Source: Flavobacterium sp.
GTDB taxonomy: Bacteria; Bacteroidota; Bacteroidia; Flavobacteriales; Flavobacteriaceae
Length of the DNA: 64,000 nucleotides
NCBI RefSeq assembly: GCF_039595935.1
Contig: NZ_JBCNKR010000004.1
Location: 619,001 to 683,000 of the forward strand
Direction: 5' to 3'
Made by a program: the position numbers and the translations under genes. The notes beneath the pieces were generated by a model. It saw only the letters and a program-made list of their open reading frames with translations. It was not told the origin of the DNA and did not search any database. Positions 34,464-43,887 of the stretch are shown here, piece by piece. Numbering within the stretch: position 1 is the first letter of the stretch; every line of letters begins with the position of its first letter.

Positions 34464-35684
34464 TTATCTATTCAATTCTATAGCTGCCAAAATAAAAGGC
34501 CCTGTAGCTTTGGGATCGTTGTCTTTTTTCTTTTCGTTTACGTAATATTCATAAGAACCGTCGCGGTATGGATTTCCACCCAATCCTGCAACCTGACAGC
34601 AGTTTGTCAAAGTAATACCGCCATCTTCATCAACTTTTTTAATTAAGATTTTAGTTAATCCGTCAAAAGCTTTGTTAGCTAGTTTTTTATATTTTGAAGG
34701 TAAATATCCTTTGTTAGCACCTTTTGCAAAAGCATACGCAAACATTGAAGAACCTGAAGCTTCCAGATAATTTCCTTTTTCTCCTCCTTTATCGGTAACC
34801 TGATACCACAAACCAGATTTATCCTGATATTTAGCCAAAGCCGCAGATGCATTATTCAGATATTTAATTAATTCTGCTCTTTTTGGATGATCTTTTGGCA
34901 TATAATCCAAAACATCAACTAAAGCCATTACATACCAGCCTAAAGCTCTGGACCAAAAATTTGGTGAATTTCCTGTTTCTTTATTGGCCCATGGCATTTC
35001 TTTACTTTCATCCCAGCCATGATATAGTAATCCCTTTTTGGGATCTGTGGCATGCAGCTGAATTAACTCAAATTGTTTTGCGATATCATCAAAACTTTTT
35101 CCGTTTTCAAACGTGGCTGTGTATTGTGCATAAAAAGGTTCACCCATATACAAACCGTCTAACCACATTTGGTTTGGGTAAATTTGTTTGTGCCAAAAAC
35201 CGCCGCTTGCTGTACGCGGCTGCTCTGCTAATTGTTTGCGAACCAACTGCATCGCTTTTAAATATTTATCCTGCTTTGTTTCGTCATAAATAGCAAAAAG
35301 CAAACGTCCGGGTACAACCAAATCGATATTATATTTATCAAATTCGTATGTTTTAATACTTCCGTCTTCCTGCACCAGTTCATCTATATAAGCACGTATA
35401 TAGGCTTTATAGCGCGGATCAGGATTTTTCTTGTATAATTCTTCAAATGAATGTAAAACCAATGCATGAACATAATCCCATTTTGGTTTTTTAGAATCGT
35501 CGATCATATAGCTTTCTGTGTGACGTTTCATCAGCGTTAGAGCCATTTTATCTGACCATTTCATGTCTTTAGAAATAGTAATTTCTTTTTTTGCAGTTTC
35601 TTGTGATTTTGCTTTACAGCCAGCTAAAGCCATCGCGCAAACCAATAAAACCGACATAAAACTTTGTTTTCTTCTATTTTTCAT
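34464..35684 (-). CDS. GH105 unsaturated rhamnogalacturonyl hydrolase (lipoprotein)
   Basis: This 406-residue protein has an (alpha/alpha)6 barrel of the GH88/GH105 group, which removes unsaturated galacturonate from lyase-made oligosaccharides. Motifs include SGGFWHKQIYPNQMWLDGLY, MGEPFYAQY, NSPNFWSRALGWYVMALVDV and a C-terminal CCQVAGLGG/YRDGSYEYYV region. The signal sequence MSVLLVCAMALAGC carries a lipobox cysteine, so this copy is membrane-anchored. It is closely related to the next gene upstream (35707-36900; 22-bp gap) and probably arose by tandem duplication. Both would act after RG or pectate lyases. Confidence 0.92.
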   Translation of the reverse strand: MKNRRKQSFMSVLLVCAMALAGCKAKSQETAKKEITISKDMKWSDKMALTLMKRHTESYMIDDSKKPKWDYVHALVLHSFEELYKKNPDPRYKAYIRAYIDELVQEDGSIKTYEFDKYNIDLVVPGRLLFAIYDETKQDKYLKAMQLVRKQLAEQPRTASGGFWHKQIYPNQMWLDGLYMGEPFYAQYTATFENGKSFDDIAKQFELIQLHATDPKKGLLYHGWDESKEMPWANKETGNSPNFWSRALGWYVMALVDVLDYMPKDHPKRAELIKYLNNASAALAKYQDKSGLWYQVTDKGGEKGNYLEASGSSMFAYAFAKGANKGYLPSKYKKLANKAFDGLTKILIKKVDEDGGITLTNCCQVAGLGGNPYRDGSYEYYVNEKKKDNDPKATGPFILAAIELNR

Positions 35685-35706
35685 TTCAAAATATATTTTA
35701 ATTCTT

Positions 35707-36900
35707 TTATTTTTCTAATTCAATGGAAGCCAGTAAAAAAGCTCCTAAACCAATTGCGCCATTTTCTTTTGTTTTGGCAATTAGGTAATAATCATTTGTT
35801 CCGTCTCTAAAAGGTTTTCCTCCCAAACCTACGTTTGATGATACATTGATAATATTGACTTCTCCTTTTTTATCCACTTTTACAAACTCTTTTATAAAAC
35901 TGTCAAATGATTTCTTTGCCGTTCTTTTATAACTTGAAGGCAGATATCCTTTTCGTGTACCTTTTGCGAAAGCATAAATTATCATTCCGGAAGCAGAAGG
36001 TTCTGTATAATTAGCATACAACTGTGTTTTATCTGCCACCTGATACCATAATCCGTTATCACTTTTATATTGATCTGCTGATGCTGCGATTTCATTTAAG
36101 TACTGAACCAAAACTTTATATTTGGGATGCGATTTTGGGAAATAATCTAATGTTTCTACCAGTGCCGTCATGTACCAGCCGATGCCGCGCCCCCAAACTG
36201 TTGGCGAAGTTCCGGTTTGTTTATCTGCCCAGGCAATTTCTTTACTTTCATCCCAAGCCTGATAAACCAGTCCGCTTTTTTTATCGATCATATGATCGTG
36301 AACCAATTGAAATTGTTTGGCAATATCATCCAGACTTCTTCCTTTTTCATATTTAATGGTAAACTGCGCATAAAAAGGTTCAGCCATATACAAACCGTCA
36401 ATCCACATTTGATTGGGATAAATTTGTTTGTGCCAAAATCCTCCGCTGGCGGTTCTTGGCTGATTTTCTAATTGATTTCGCAATTTTCCAATGATTTCAA
36501 AATAGCGTGCATCTTTCGTTACATCATATAAATTAAACAGCAGTTTTCCGGGATTCAAACAATCAATATTGTATTCTTTAGTGTCGTATTTTTTAATATT
36601 TCCGTCACTATCAATCATTCCGTCGACGTAATTTTTGATATAATCGAGATACTTTTTATTATTGGTTTCCTGATATAATTTCTCAAAACCAGATAATACA
36701 AAACCCATTTTATAATCCCATTTCGGACTGTCATTTCCATCTAGTTTCCATGCTTCGGGATATTTATCCAAAATAGAAAGTGCCGTTCTCTCTGACCATT
36801 TCAAATCATCTGCCAATACAGTTTCAGAATTATTTTGTGCAATTGCAAAAACATTGAAAAGCAGAAATAATGTCAATAAGGCTGTTGTTTTATTACTCAT
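35707..36900 (-). CDS. GH105 unsaturated rhamnogalacturonyl hydrolase (signal peptide)
   Basis: This 397-residue GH105 protein is a paralogue of the one just downstream, sharing SGGFWHKQIYPNQMW with a following IDGLYMAEPFYAQF, and TGTSPTVWGRGIGWYMTALV. The C-terminal NVSSNVGLGGKPFRDGTNDY replaces the CCQ block of its neighbour, so substrate preference may differ. The start was set at ATG 36900 (MSNKTTALLTLFLLFNVFAI), giving an ordinary signal peptide (cleavage after IAQ) rather than a lipobox. The pair differ in location: periplasmic here, lipid-anchored there. Reaction: hydrolysis of unsaturated galacturonyl residues. Confidence 0.92.
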   Translation of the reverse strand: MSNKTTALLTLFLLFNVFAIAQNNSETVLADDLKWSERTALSILDKYPEAWKLDGNDSPKWDYKMGFVLSGFEKLYQETNNKKYLDYIKNYVDGMIDSDGNIKKYDTKEYNIDCLNPGKLLFNLYDVTKDARYFEIIGKLRNQLENQPRTASGGFWHKQIYPNQMWIDGLYMAEPFYAQFTIKYEKGRSLDDIAKQFQLVHDHMIDKKSGLVYQAWDESKEIAWADKQTGTSPTVWGRGIGWYMTALVETLDYFPKSHPKYKVLVQYLNEIAASADQYKSDNGLWYQVADKTQLYANYTEPSASGMIIYAFAKGTRKGYLPSSYKRTAKKSFDSFIKEFVKVDKKGEVNIINVSSNVGLGGKPFRDGTNDYYLIAKTKENGAIGLGAFLLASIELEK

Positions 36901-37051
36901 AATTATATCTTTTTTTGCCACAGATTAATGGATTATTTGGATTATTTTTTCTCACGCAGATTTAGCAGATCAGCAGATTTTTTAATTTTTAATCTTTAAT
37001 TTTTAATTTCAAACAACATTTTTAATCCTGAAATCTGTGGCAAAAAACAAT

Positions 37052-38017
37052 TTACATCTTCCCTTTTTTGTTTAAAATATCCAATTGCGCATCAAGATAT
37101 TTCACGAAATCCTCTTTCGATTTTATTCCGTTTTGTTCTTGTTCCCAGGCACCTAAAAGATAAAAAGAATTTGCTTTTGTTGTAGGTTTAAAAACCAATA
37201 AATAATCCAAATCAGTATCAGCTACACTTTCAACTGTCTTTACTTCATAAAAAATAGCCATTCCTAATTTATCCGGAACTAAAGACTGTGTACCATATGT
37301 CGCCAGATAAGCCCATTTTTTATTTTTACTTTCTTTTTTAAGCAATTCAGTTTCTTTTTGTTTTACAATTCCGGTACAGATTCCTTTGATTTCTTTTGAA
37401 GCCTGAATGGTATGTTTTGTATAAAGCTGATCTGGTTTTATAGTTAAAGTTGAAGTAAAATCTATTTTATCAGAAGCTGTTTTCCAACCATAATAATTTA
37501 CTTTTACACCCGATTCGTTATCTTTATTTACAACCGTTGCAATTGTAGAATCAACTTCGCGGAAATGCAGTTTTTCATTGTTTAAATAACGATCGATTGA
37601 CCCAATTCCGATTCCTTTTCCGGCTTTTAAAATATCAGCTCCCCAATCGCTCATTTCATGATAGGAATCAAAATTATCCTGACCTACGATTGGCAGAATC
37701 ATTTTAGAAGTTTTTTTTCCAAAAATATCTATCGCATTTCTCCAATCCAAATACAAACGATATCCAATTCGGTTATTCTCCCAGCCCGGACCTTCATAAC
37801 GAATATCAAAAGAATGATCTGTATGTTCGGGAGCTAATTTTAATCGGTCTACATTTTTAAAAACGGTTCCGCCTTTGTATTTTCTTCCTTCCCAGTGTCC
37901 ATCAGTTTTTGCGGAAATTTCTGCGTATGTTTTAGCTGTATTAATATCATATTTTTGAGCATTTACAGAGGTTAATCCCATTAAAAATAAAGCTGCAATT
38001 GTGATTTTTGTTTTCAT
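37052..38017 (-). CDS. DUF4861-like exported protein of the pectin operon
   Basis: This 321-residue protein has a signal peptide (to about 20, NVNAQ-type) and the same conserved core as the protein at 26146-27435: PGWENNRIGYRLYLDWRNAI, SYHEMSDWGADILKAGKGIG and a C-terminal YLLGAWEQE. It lacks the additional N-terminal part of that paralogue. It lies between the GH105 pair and an esterase, ten base pairs from the latter, so it is co-transcribed with pectin enzymes. I know of no proven activity for the family; a carbohydrate-active role in RG-I handling is likely by context only. Confidence 0.75.
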   Translation of the reverse strand: MKTKITIAALFLMGLTSVNAQKYDINTAKTYAEISAKTDGHWEGRKYKGGTVFKNVDRLKLAPEHTDHSFDIRYEGPGWENNRIGYRLYLDWRNAIDIFGKKTSKMILPIVGQDNFDSYHEMSDWGADILKAGKGIGIGSIDRYLNNEKLHFREVDSTIATVVNKDNESGVKVNYYGWKTASDKIDFTSTLTIKPDQLYTKHTIQASKEIKGICTGIVKQKETELLKKESKNKKWAYLATYGTQSLVPDKLGMAIFYEVKTVESVADTDLDYLLVFKPTTKANSFYLLGAWEQEQNGIKSKEDFVKYLDAQLDILNKKGKM

Positions 38018-38027
38018 TCTATGTAAA

Positions 38028-38963
38028 TTATTTGAATATCTTGTTTAGAAAATTTGTCGTGTAAAGAACCGTTTGATCAAACCAGGGCTGAAAAAACCAA
38101 AACGAATGAGGTGAATTTTCGATTGTATGAACCTCATTGTAAATTTTATTCTGATTCAGAATTTTTATCATGTCATCTCTGCCTGCATGAAACCTGTCGA
38201 TACTGCTGTTTATAAACAATGTGGGCGGAGTATTTTTATCTGTATGATTTAAAGCCGAAGCATTTTTCCAGTTTTCTGTTTTTTCTTCATAAGTACCTCC
38301 AAGCCAAAACGATGCCATTTCTCCTTCTGAAGATTCGGGATGCCTGAATGCCAAAACTCCATCTACATTGATAATTGCATTTACTTTTGAGGATGATTTA
38401 CTTTCATTTAAAGGATCATCAAAAGCAGGATTTTCATTTGTAGTACCAATTAAAGCTGCCATTTGCCCTCCCGAAGAACAGCCTAAAACCGCAATTTTGT
38501 CCGGATCTACTTTGAATTTCTTTGCATTATCTTTTATAAACTTAATTGCATTTTTAACATCATAAATGCCATACGGATATTTGGCTTCCAGCGACAATCT
38601 GTATTCTATTGTAAAACAAGAATACCCTTTATCTGCAATTTCCTCTGCAAAAGCATTCATCTGGTTTTTATTTCCTGATCTCCAGCCGCCGCCATGAATT
38701 ATAATAACTGCCGGATTTCGTTTTCTGGTGTCGTATATAAAAGCATCTAAATGTAATGCTCTTCCGTTTTCATTATAATAAACAACATCAGTAATCTTAT
38801 TAAGTTCTTTATGTTTTTCTATAAGCGGAATCGTGATGGAAGGATATTTTTTTATCAATTTATTATACGTGCTTTTTACCGTGTACGAAGTGTCGACACT
38901 GTAAGTCTGCTGTGCCTTTACAACACAGGAAAGCAAGAATAAAATGAAAATTATTTTTCGCAT
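38028..38963 (-). CDS. Exported alpha/beta-hydrolase esterase
   Basis: This 311-residue protein has a signal peptide (MRKIIFILFLLSCVVKAQ) and an esterase/lipase fold. The oxyanion motif is IIHGGGWRSGN, the nucleophile elbow GCSSGGQMAA, the Asp/His pair lies in LFINSSIDRFHAGRD and ENSPHSFWFF. This type includes acetyl- and feruloyl-esterases acting on plant cell walls. The start was set at ATG 38963, three codons after a TTG. As a member of the pectin operon it probably removes acetyl or methyl groups from RG-I oligomers; the exact ester is unknown. Confidence 0.85.
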   Translation of the reverse strand: MRKIIFILFLLSCVVKAQQTYSVDTSYTVKSTYNKLIKKYPSITIPLIEKHKELNKITDVVYYNENGRALHLDAFIYDTRKRNPAVIIIHGGGWRSGNKNQMNAFAEEIADKGYSCFTIEYRLSLEAKYPYGIYDVKNAIKFIKDNAKKFKVDPDKIAVLGCSSGGQMAALIGTTNENPAFDDPLNESKSSSKVNAIINVDGVLAFRHPESSEGEMASFWLGGTYEEKTENWKNASALNHTDKNTPPTLFINSSIDRFHAGRDDMIKILNQNKIYNEVHTIENSPHSFWFFQPWFDQTVLYTTNFLNKIFK

Positions 38964-38987
38964 TACAATCAATTACTTTTCGTTAAG

Positions 38988-39021
38988 AAAGGAGTTTGGT
39001 GTTCTGCCCAAACTCCTTTTT
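38988..39021. terminator. Hairpin between SusD and the downstream enzyme genes
   Basis: AAAGGAGTTTGG (38988-38999) pairs perfectly with CCAAACTCCTTT (39008-39019), a 12-bp stem with an 8-nt loop. The minus-strand tail is a weak T-run. Placed just after susD, it may lower read-through so that SusCD is made in excess over enzymes, as seen in other such loci. Confidence 0.65.
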
Positions 39022-39065
39022 AACTTCTTCAAAAAAACAAATGTTCTCAAAAAACTAAAAAATTA

Positions 39066-40739
39066 CTAATAACCAGGATTTTGAGGAAAATCTTTATTTT
39101 GGTTTAAGTCCAAAGCCACTTGCGGAATTGGTCTTAAAATTTTAAGCTGACCGTCAACTCCAACAAAGTTTGACGCTTTTATTTTATAATTATGTGCCGA
39201 TGCTCTGGCTACTAAAGTTCCGGTACGTTTTAAATCGAACCAGCGTTTGTATTCTCCTAAAAGTTCTCTTCCTCTTTCATCTAAAATATAATCGATATTG
39301 AATTCCGCTGCCGTTGCATTCGCCACTCCGGCTCTTTTTCTTACTTCATTTAAACGATCTAAACCAGTTCCTGCCTGTCCTGCTTTTAAATAGGCTTCGG
39401 CAGCAATTAAATAGGTTTCGCCCAATCTTGAAACGATTATATCTCTTGTACTTACTGGTCCTGTGCTTGAAGGTGTTGTAGGATCCGGATCATCAAATTT
39501 CTTTACAGGAATCGTATAACAGTCTAAATTTTTAATTAAAGTATGCGCTGCAGAATATTCTCCCCAAGGATGATAAACAAATGTCGCCGATTTTCTTGAC
39601 GCATTTGCTGTTTCCCAAGCCGTTCTGTCTGCCGGAGTAAACCATTTTGGCTCATAAAAATGTCTCACTTTTAATGATGCCGGATTTGTACTTCTGTAAT
39701 ATGGGTAATACAAAACGGTTTTGGTTACACCGTTTGTGGTTTCCGGGCCTTCGAGAATTTCAGTCATAAAAGTTGCTTCCCATCTTTTATCTCCTTTTTC
39801 ATAAAGACCTAAAGCGTAATCTGTTGGACATAAATTATAACTTCTTAATGGCGCTCCGGTTTCGGCTCCGCCTAAATAAGAACTGAAATAGTAAAACTGA
39901 TTGTTTCCTAATGTTGTCGGGCTTGTGCTTGTTGAAGCTTTGTCGTATTGTACAGAAAAAATAGTTTCGGCATTTAGATCATTACCCGGTTTAAACAACT
40001 GATCGAAAGCAAGAGCCAGAGTTTGTCCGCCAATTGCAGCATCTGCATAAGCGGCCGCTTTTGCAAAATCATCGGCTTTACCAAAAGTTTCATATCCTCT
40101 GGTTAAATATACTTTAGCCAATAAATCGTTTACGGCTCTTTTGTTTACTTTTCCGGTTGTCGCATAAGCATTTGTTCCTACGCTTGCTAAAGCTGCATCC
40201 AGATCACTAATAATTTGTGTATACACTTCTTCGGCAGTATTTCTGTGGAAAGATAAAACCGGACTTGTAATATTTTCATTTACAATTGGAACTCCGCCAT
40301 ACGTCTGTACCAATAAGAAATAAGCGTTGGCTCTTAAAAATCTGGCTTCACCTACCAAAGTGTTCAAATTAGCGGTTTGTTCTGTAACTGTCGAATAATA
40401 CATAGTTTTGTTTACCGACTGAATTAATTGATAACAAGAGTTATACAAATCTTCTACATTTGTCGAAGACGGAATCAAAAGTGTATATTGGCTTAAACCA
40501 GCTGGTTCCGGCGTTCTTCCTTCTGCATACATATCGGTTCCGGCTTCAAACAACCACGGATTTCCTCCGTAAATTCCTTTTAGCCATGCATAGTTTGTAT
40601 TAACCAATAACTGAAATCCGGCAGCGGTTTTATAAGTACCGTCGGCAGGAACGTTTGAAAGACTTTCTTCTTCTATATAATTGCTGCAAGAGTTTAAAAC
40701 CAAAGCAGCTATTCCTAACATTACTATTATCTTTTTCAT
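39066..40739 (-). CDS. SusD/RagB-like surface glycan-binding lipoprotein of the pectin locus
   Basis: This 557-residue lipoprotein has the signal MKKIIVMLGIAALVLNSC with a lipobox Cys at residue 18. Family features at the C-terminus are SRLGETYLIAAEAYLKAGQA, LNEVRKRAG, YILDERGRELLGEYKRWFDL and LRPIPQVALDLNQNKDFPQN then PGY. It forms the lid of the SusC channel encoded 12 bp upstream and would bind pectin-derived oligomers at the surface. A strong hairpin follows it (38988-39021). Length is typical. Confidence 0.93.
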   Translation of the reverse strand: MKKIIVMLGIAALVLNSCSNYIEEESLSNVPADGTYKTAAGFQLLVNTNYAWLKGIYGGNPWLFEAGTDMYAEGRTPEPAGLSQYTLLIPSSTNVEDLYNSCYQLIQSVNKTMYYSTVTEQTANLNTLVGEARFLRANAYFLLVQTYGGVPIVNENITSPVLSFHRNTAEEVYTQIISDLDAALASVGTNAYATTGKVNKRAVNDLLAKVYLTRGYETFGKADDFAKAAAYADAAIGGQTLALAFDQLFKPGNDLNAETIFSVQYDKASTSTSPTTLGNNQFYYFSSYLGGAETGAPLRSYNLCPTDYALGLYEKGDKRWEATFMTEILEGPETTNGVTKTVLYYPYYRSTNPASLKVRHFYEPKWFTPADRTAWETANASRKSATFVYHPWGEYSAAHTLIKNLDCYTIPVKKFDDPDPTTPSSTGPVSTRDIIVSRLGETYLIAAEAYLKAGQAGTGLDRLNEVRKRAGVANATAAEFNIDYILDERGRELLGEYKRWFDLKRTGTLVARASAHNYKIKASNFVGVDGQLKILRPIPQVALDLNQNKDFPQNPGY

Positions 40740-40751
40740 TTGATATCTTTA

Positions 40752-43700
40752 TTAAAATTTAACACTTAATCCCAATTGGGTAGTTATAGATGCCGGGCGG
40801 TTTACTCCAAAAGGAGAAGCGGCCCATTCCGGATCATATCCGTCAAAATCTGTAAATACAAATGGGTCTAAAACATTCACATAAACCCTTAAATTACTGA
40901 TTTTTAATCTTTTCAATAATTCAGAATCTAATGTGTATCCTAAAGATATATTTTTGATTTTTACATAAGAAACATCTCTGTAGTAACCAAATAAAGAGGT
41001 CCAGTAAGCTCCTGCACCTGTTGCTACAGGTCCTGGTCTTGGGTTTGTATTGTTGGCATTAGCTTCGATACCCGTACTGTTTGTTGGAATAAAATAATCC
41101 ATTGCCAGTTTTTGACGTCCTCTGTCGCTTACATCGGCAAAATTTTGGTGAAACGTACTCAAAACAGTTTGTCCCTGACTTGTCAGCACAGAAAAGTTGA
41201 AATCAAAATTCCAAAAAGTCAATTTAGAATATAAACTTCCCTGCCATTCCGGATTTGCATTTCCAATTACCGTTCTGTCATCCTGATTAAATTTACCGTC
41301 ACCGTTTAAATCTTTTGGTCTCGCCTGCCCCGGAGCCTGTCCGTAAGAAGCTGCAAGTGCTGCTTCGCTTTCCTGCCAGACACCATCGTAAACATAATTG
41401 TAATTTGGATTGAGTTCTGATCCCAGAATTAATTTATTTCCGATATCGCTTACCTTATCCTGATTGTAAATAGATTCTAATTTGTTTACGTTTTTAGTAA
41501 ATGTAAAAGTGGTTTCCCAGTTGATATTTTCACTTTTGATGTTTTTTGTCGTAAGCAAAACTTCAACTCCTTTATTACTCACAGAACCTACATTGGCGAA
41601 AGTATTTTTCCATCCGCTTTCTGCTGGCAGCTGTTGTTTGTAAATTAGTTTGTCAGAAAGTCTGTCGTAAACATCAACGCTTCCTGAAATTCTGTTTTTG
41701 AAGAATCCGTAATCAAGACCAAAGTTGAGCTCTCTTGTTTTTTCCCACGTTAAATTCTGATTAGCCAGATTTTCAGACTGCCATCCCGAAACGACATTGG
41801 CTCCGTTTGCATAAAAAGTCTGCTGATTTAATAAGGCCTGAGAAGTATACGGCGCCACATTATCATTTCCTGTATAACCTAAACTCGCACGAAGTTTTAA
41901 GTCTGAAATTACATTGCTGTTGGCTAGGAAAGATTCTTTATTGATTTTCCATCCTAAAGCTACAGAAGGGAAACTCTGCCATTTATTTCCTGCTGATAAT
42001 ACCGATGAACCATCCCATCTTGTAGAAGCCGTCAATAAATATTTGTCTTTAAACGTATAGTTTAAACGAACGGCATACGAACTTAGAGTGTTTTTTTGAT
42101 ATCCAGAACTAATGTTATAACTCGTTTGAACTCCTGAACCCATATTATCAGATCCTACATCAAAGGGCTGATTATTAGAATATAAATAAGACGTTTCATC
42201 AACATTTGAGTATAAACTCTGTAATAATAAAACACTGAAATCATGCACTTCATTAAAAGTATGTTTTAAGTCAATCTGGTTATCCCAAGTGTAATTGAAA
42301 TTATTGAAGTTTTTAATTGATGCTGAATTTTTTCCGTTTAATGTAACTCCTGCATTAGTCTGCGCGCCATAAGCGGCACTTGTAACCGTATTTTCTATTC
42401 CGGCTGCAAAAGTGGTTTTAAACGAAAGCCATTTCAACGGCTGGTATTGAAAGAAAACATTTCCAACTGTCTGCCATGTTTTTTCTGTCTGCGAAGAATT
42501 AGCAATTTCCATTAATGGATTCACTGTACTTGTTTTGTTAATCGCCCATGAACCATCAGGATAAGTTAGTTTTCCCGGAAGGAAAAATAAAGTTCCCACT
42601 TTTTCATTTCCATCAGCATCAATTGCCCACGGCGACATTAACGGACTTAATCTGAAAGCATCCTGCATTGCTAAATCACTTCCTAATTGTGTATCTACAC
42701 GGGCAATAGTAACGTTGGCGCCGGTTGTAAATTTGTCGTTTATTTTATGATTTAATCCTAATTTAAAAGAATATTTATCTGTTCCGTCGTTATCGATAAG
42801 TCCTTCATCACTCTGAATTCCGAATCCTAAATTATAACTCAAACCAGAATCAGAGCGTCCTGTAACATTTAAGTAATTGTTTTGCGTCATACCCGTTTTC
42901 AAAACAGCATCTGCCCAATCAAAACTATAACCATTATTGGCTCTTGAAACTAATAACGGACTTTGATTTCCTGCTAATGCTGCTAACTGAGCCGGAGTCT
43001 GAGTGTTTGGTGTTGCACTCATATAAGCAACCTGATGGAATTTCCACCACTCTTCTCCGCTCATCATTTTGGGCATTCTCGCTGCTTCTTTAGTACCATA
43101 AGAAGAATCAAAAGTTACATTGATTCCGGATTTTACGTTAGCACCGCTTTTTGTTGTTACGATAATAACTCCGCTGGCTCCTCTTGAACCGTAAATTGCT
43201 GCCGAAGAAGCATCTTTTAAAACGTCCATTCTGGAAATATCCTGTGGATTCAAAAAGTCAATATTATCAACAGGAACGCCATCCACAACATATAATGGAG
43301 ATGATCCTACTAATGAATTATTTCCTCTAATAACAACTTTAAATCCGTCTCCGGTACGTCCTGAACTTGATGAAATTTGTACTCCTGGCGTGCTTCCCTG
43401 AATGGCTTCTAACGGACTTGTTGTATTTCTTTCTGTAATGGTCGCTGCACTGATTGTGCTTACAGATCCGGTTAAATCTGTTTTCTTTACAGATCCATAT
43501 CCCACAACTACAACTTCATTTAAGGAGTTAGGTTGTTCTGCAAGGCTTACATTGATGTTTTTCTTTCCGGCAACGCTTACTTCCTGCGTTTGAAATCCTA
43601 AATAGCTGATTACTAAAACAGCTTTAGGGTTTGATACGTTGATTTTAAAACTTCCTTCAAAATCAGTCGAAGTTCCGTTTTTTGTTCCTTTTTCCTGAAT

Positions 43701-43856
43701 ATTAACGCCCGGAAGTGATAATCCTGCTGCATCTGTAATTTTTCCTTCTATTGTAGTTGTTTGAGCATTGATGGTATTGCTCAGAAGGAAATTCAGGAAA
43801 AATAAAAATACAAGATTGCATTTTATTTTTTTCTGTAATGGTTGTTTAATTTTCAT
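40752..43856 (-). CDS. SusC/RagA-like TonB-dependent transporter of the pectin locus
   Basis: This 1034-residue outer-membrane receptor has an N-terminal signal (to about 32), a carboxypeptidase-like domain (about 34-110, GTSTDFEGSFKI), a plug (about 115-240, with LYVVDGVPVDNI and KDASSAAIYGSRGASGVIIV) and a beta-barrel to the end (TTQLGLSVKF). It takes up oligogalacturonides or RG-I fragments with the SusD encoded next. It lies 31 bp after GH28, so a polygalacturonase leads the operon. Control is probably by the LacI-type protein encoded divergently, not by an HTCS. Confidence 0.95.
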   Translation of the reverse strand: MKIKQPLQKKIKCNLVFLFFLNFLLSNTINAQTTTIEGKITDAAGLSLPGVNIQEKGTKNGTSTDFEGSFKINVSNPKAVLVISYLGFQTQEVSVAGKKNINVSLAEQPNSLNEVVVVGYGSVKKTDLTGSVSTISAATITERNTTSPLEAIQGSTPGVQISSSSGRTGDGFKVVIRGNNSLVGSSPLYVVDGVPVDNIDFLNPQDISRMDVLKDASSAAIYGSRGASGVIIVTTKSGANVKSGINVTFDSSYGTKEAARMPKMMSGEEWWKFHQVAYMSATPNTQTPAQLAALAGNQSPLLVSRANNGYSFDWADAVLKTGMTQNNYLNVTGRSDSGLSYNLGFGIQSDEGLIDNDGTDKYSFKLGLNHKINDKFTTGANVTIARVDTQLGSDLAMQDAFRLSPLMSPWAIDADGNEKVGTLFFLPGKLTYPDGSWAINKTSTVNPLMEIANSSQTEKTWQTVGNVFFQYQPLKWLSFKTTFAAGIENTVTSAAYGAQTNAGVTLNGKNSASIKNFNNFNYTWDNQIDLKHTFNEVHDFSVLLLQSLYSNVDETSYLYSNNQPFDVGSDNMGSGVQTSYNISSGYQKNTLSSYAVRLNYTFKDKYLLTASTRWDGSSVLSAGNKWQSFPSVALGWKINKESFLANSNVISDLKLRASLGYTGNDNVAPYTSQALLNQQTFYANGANVVSGWQSENLANQNLTWEKTRELNFGLDYGFFKNRISGSVDVYDRLSDKLIYKQQLPAESGWKNTFANVGSVSNKGVEVLLTTKNIKSENINWETTFTFTKNVNKLESIYNQDKVSDIGNKLILGSELNPNYNYVYDGVWQESEAALAASYGQAPGQARPKDLNGDGKFNQDDRTVIGNANPEWQGSLYSKLTFWNFDFNFSVLTSQGQTVLSTFHQNFADVSDRGRQKLAMDYFIPTNSTGIEANANNTNPRPGPVATGAGAYWTSLFGYYRDVSYVKIKNISLGYTLDSELLKRLKISNLRVYVNVLDPFVFTDFDGYDPEWAASPFGVNRPASITTQLGLSVKF

Positions 43857-43887
43857 AAGTGGTTTTCGTGGTTTGGTTTAATGATAG

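Noticed and set aside
34883..35293. Open frame of about 136 codons on the plus strand inside GH105
   Set aside because: It is the antisense shadow of a well-supported GH105 gene, with Cys/His/Leu-rich composition and no recognisable domain or ribosome-binding context.
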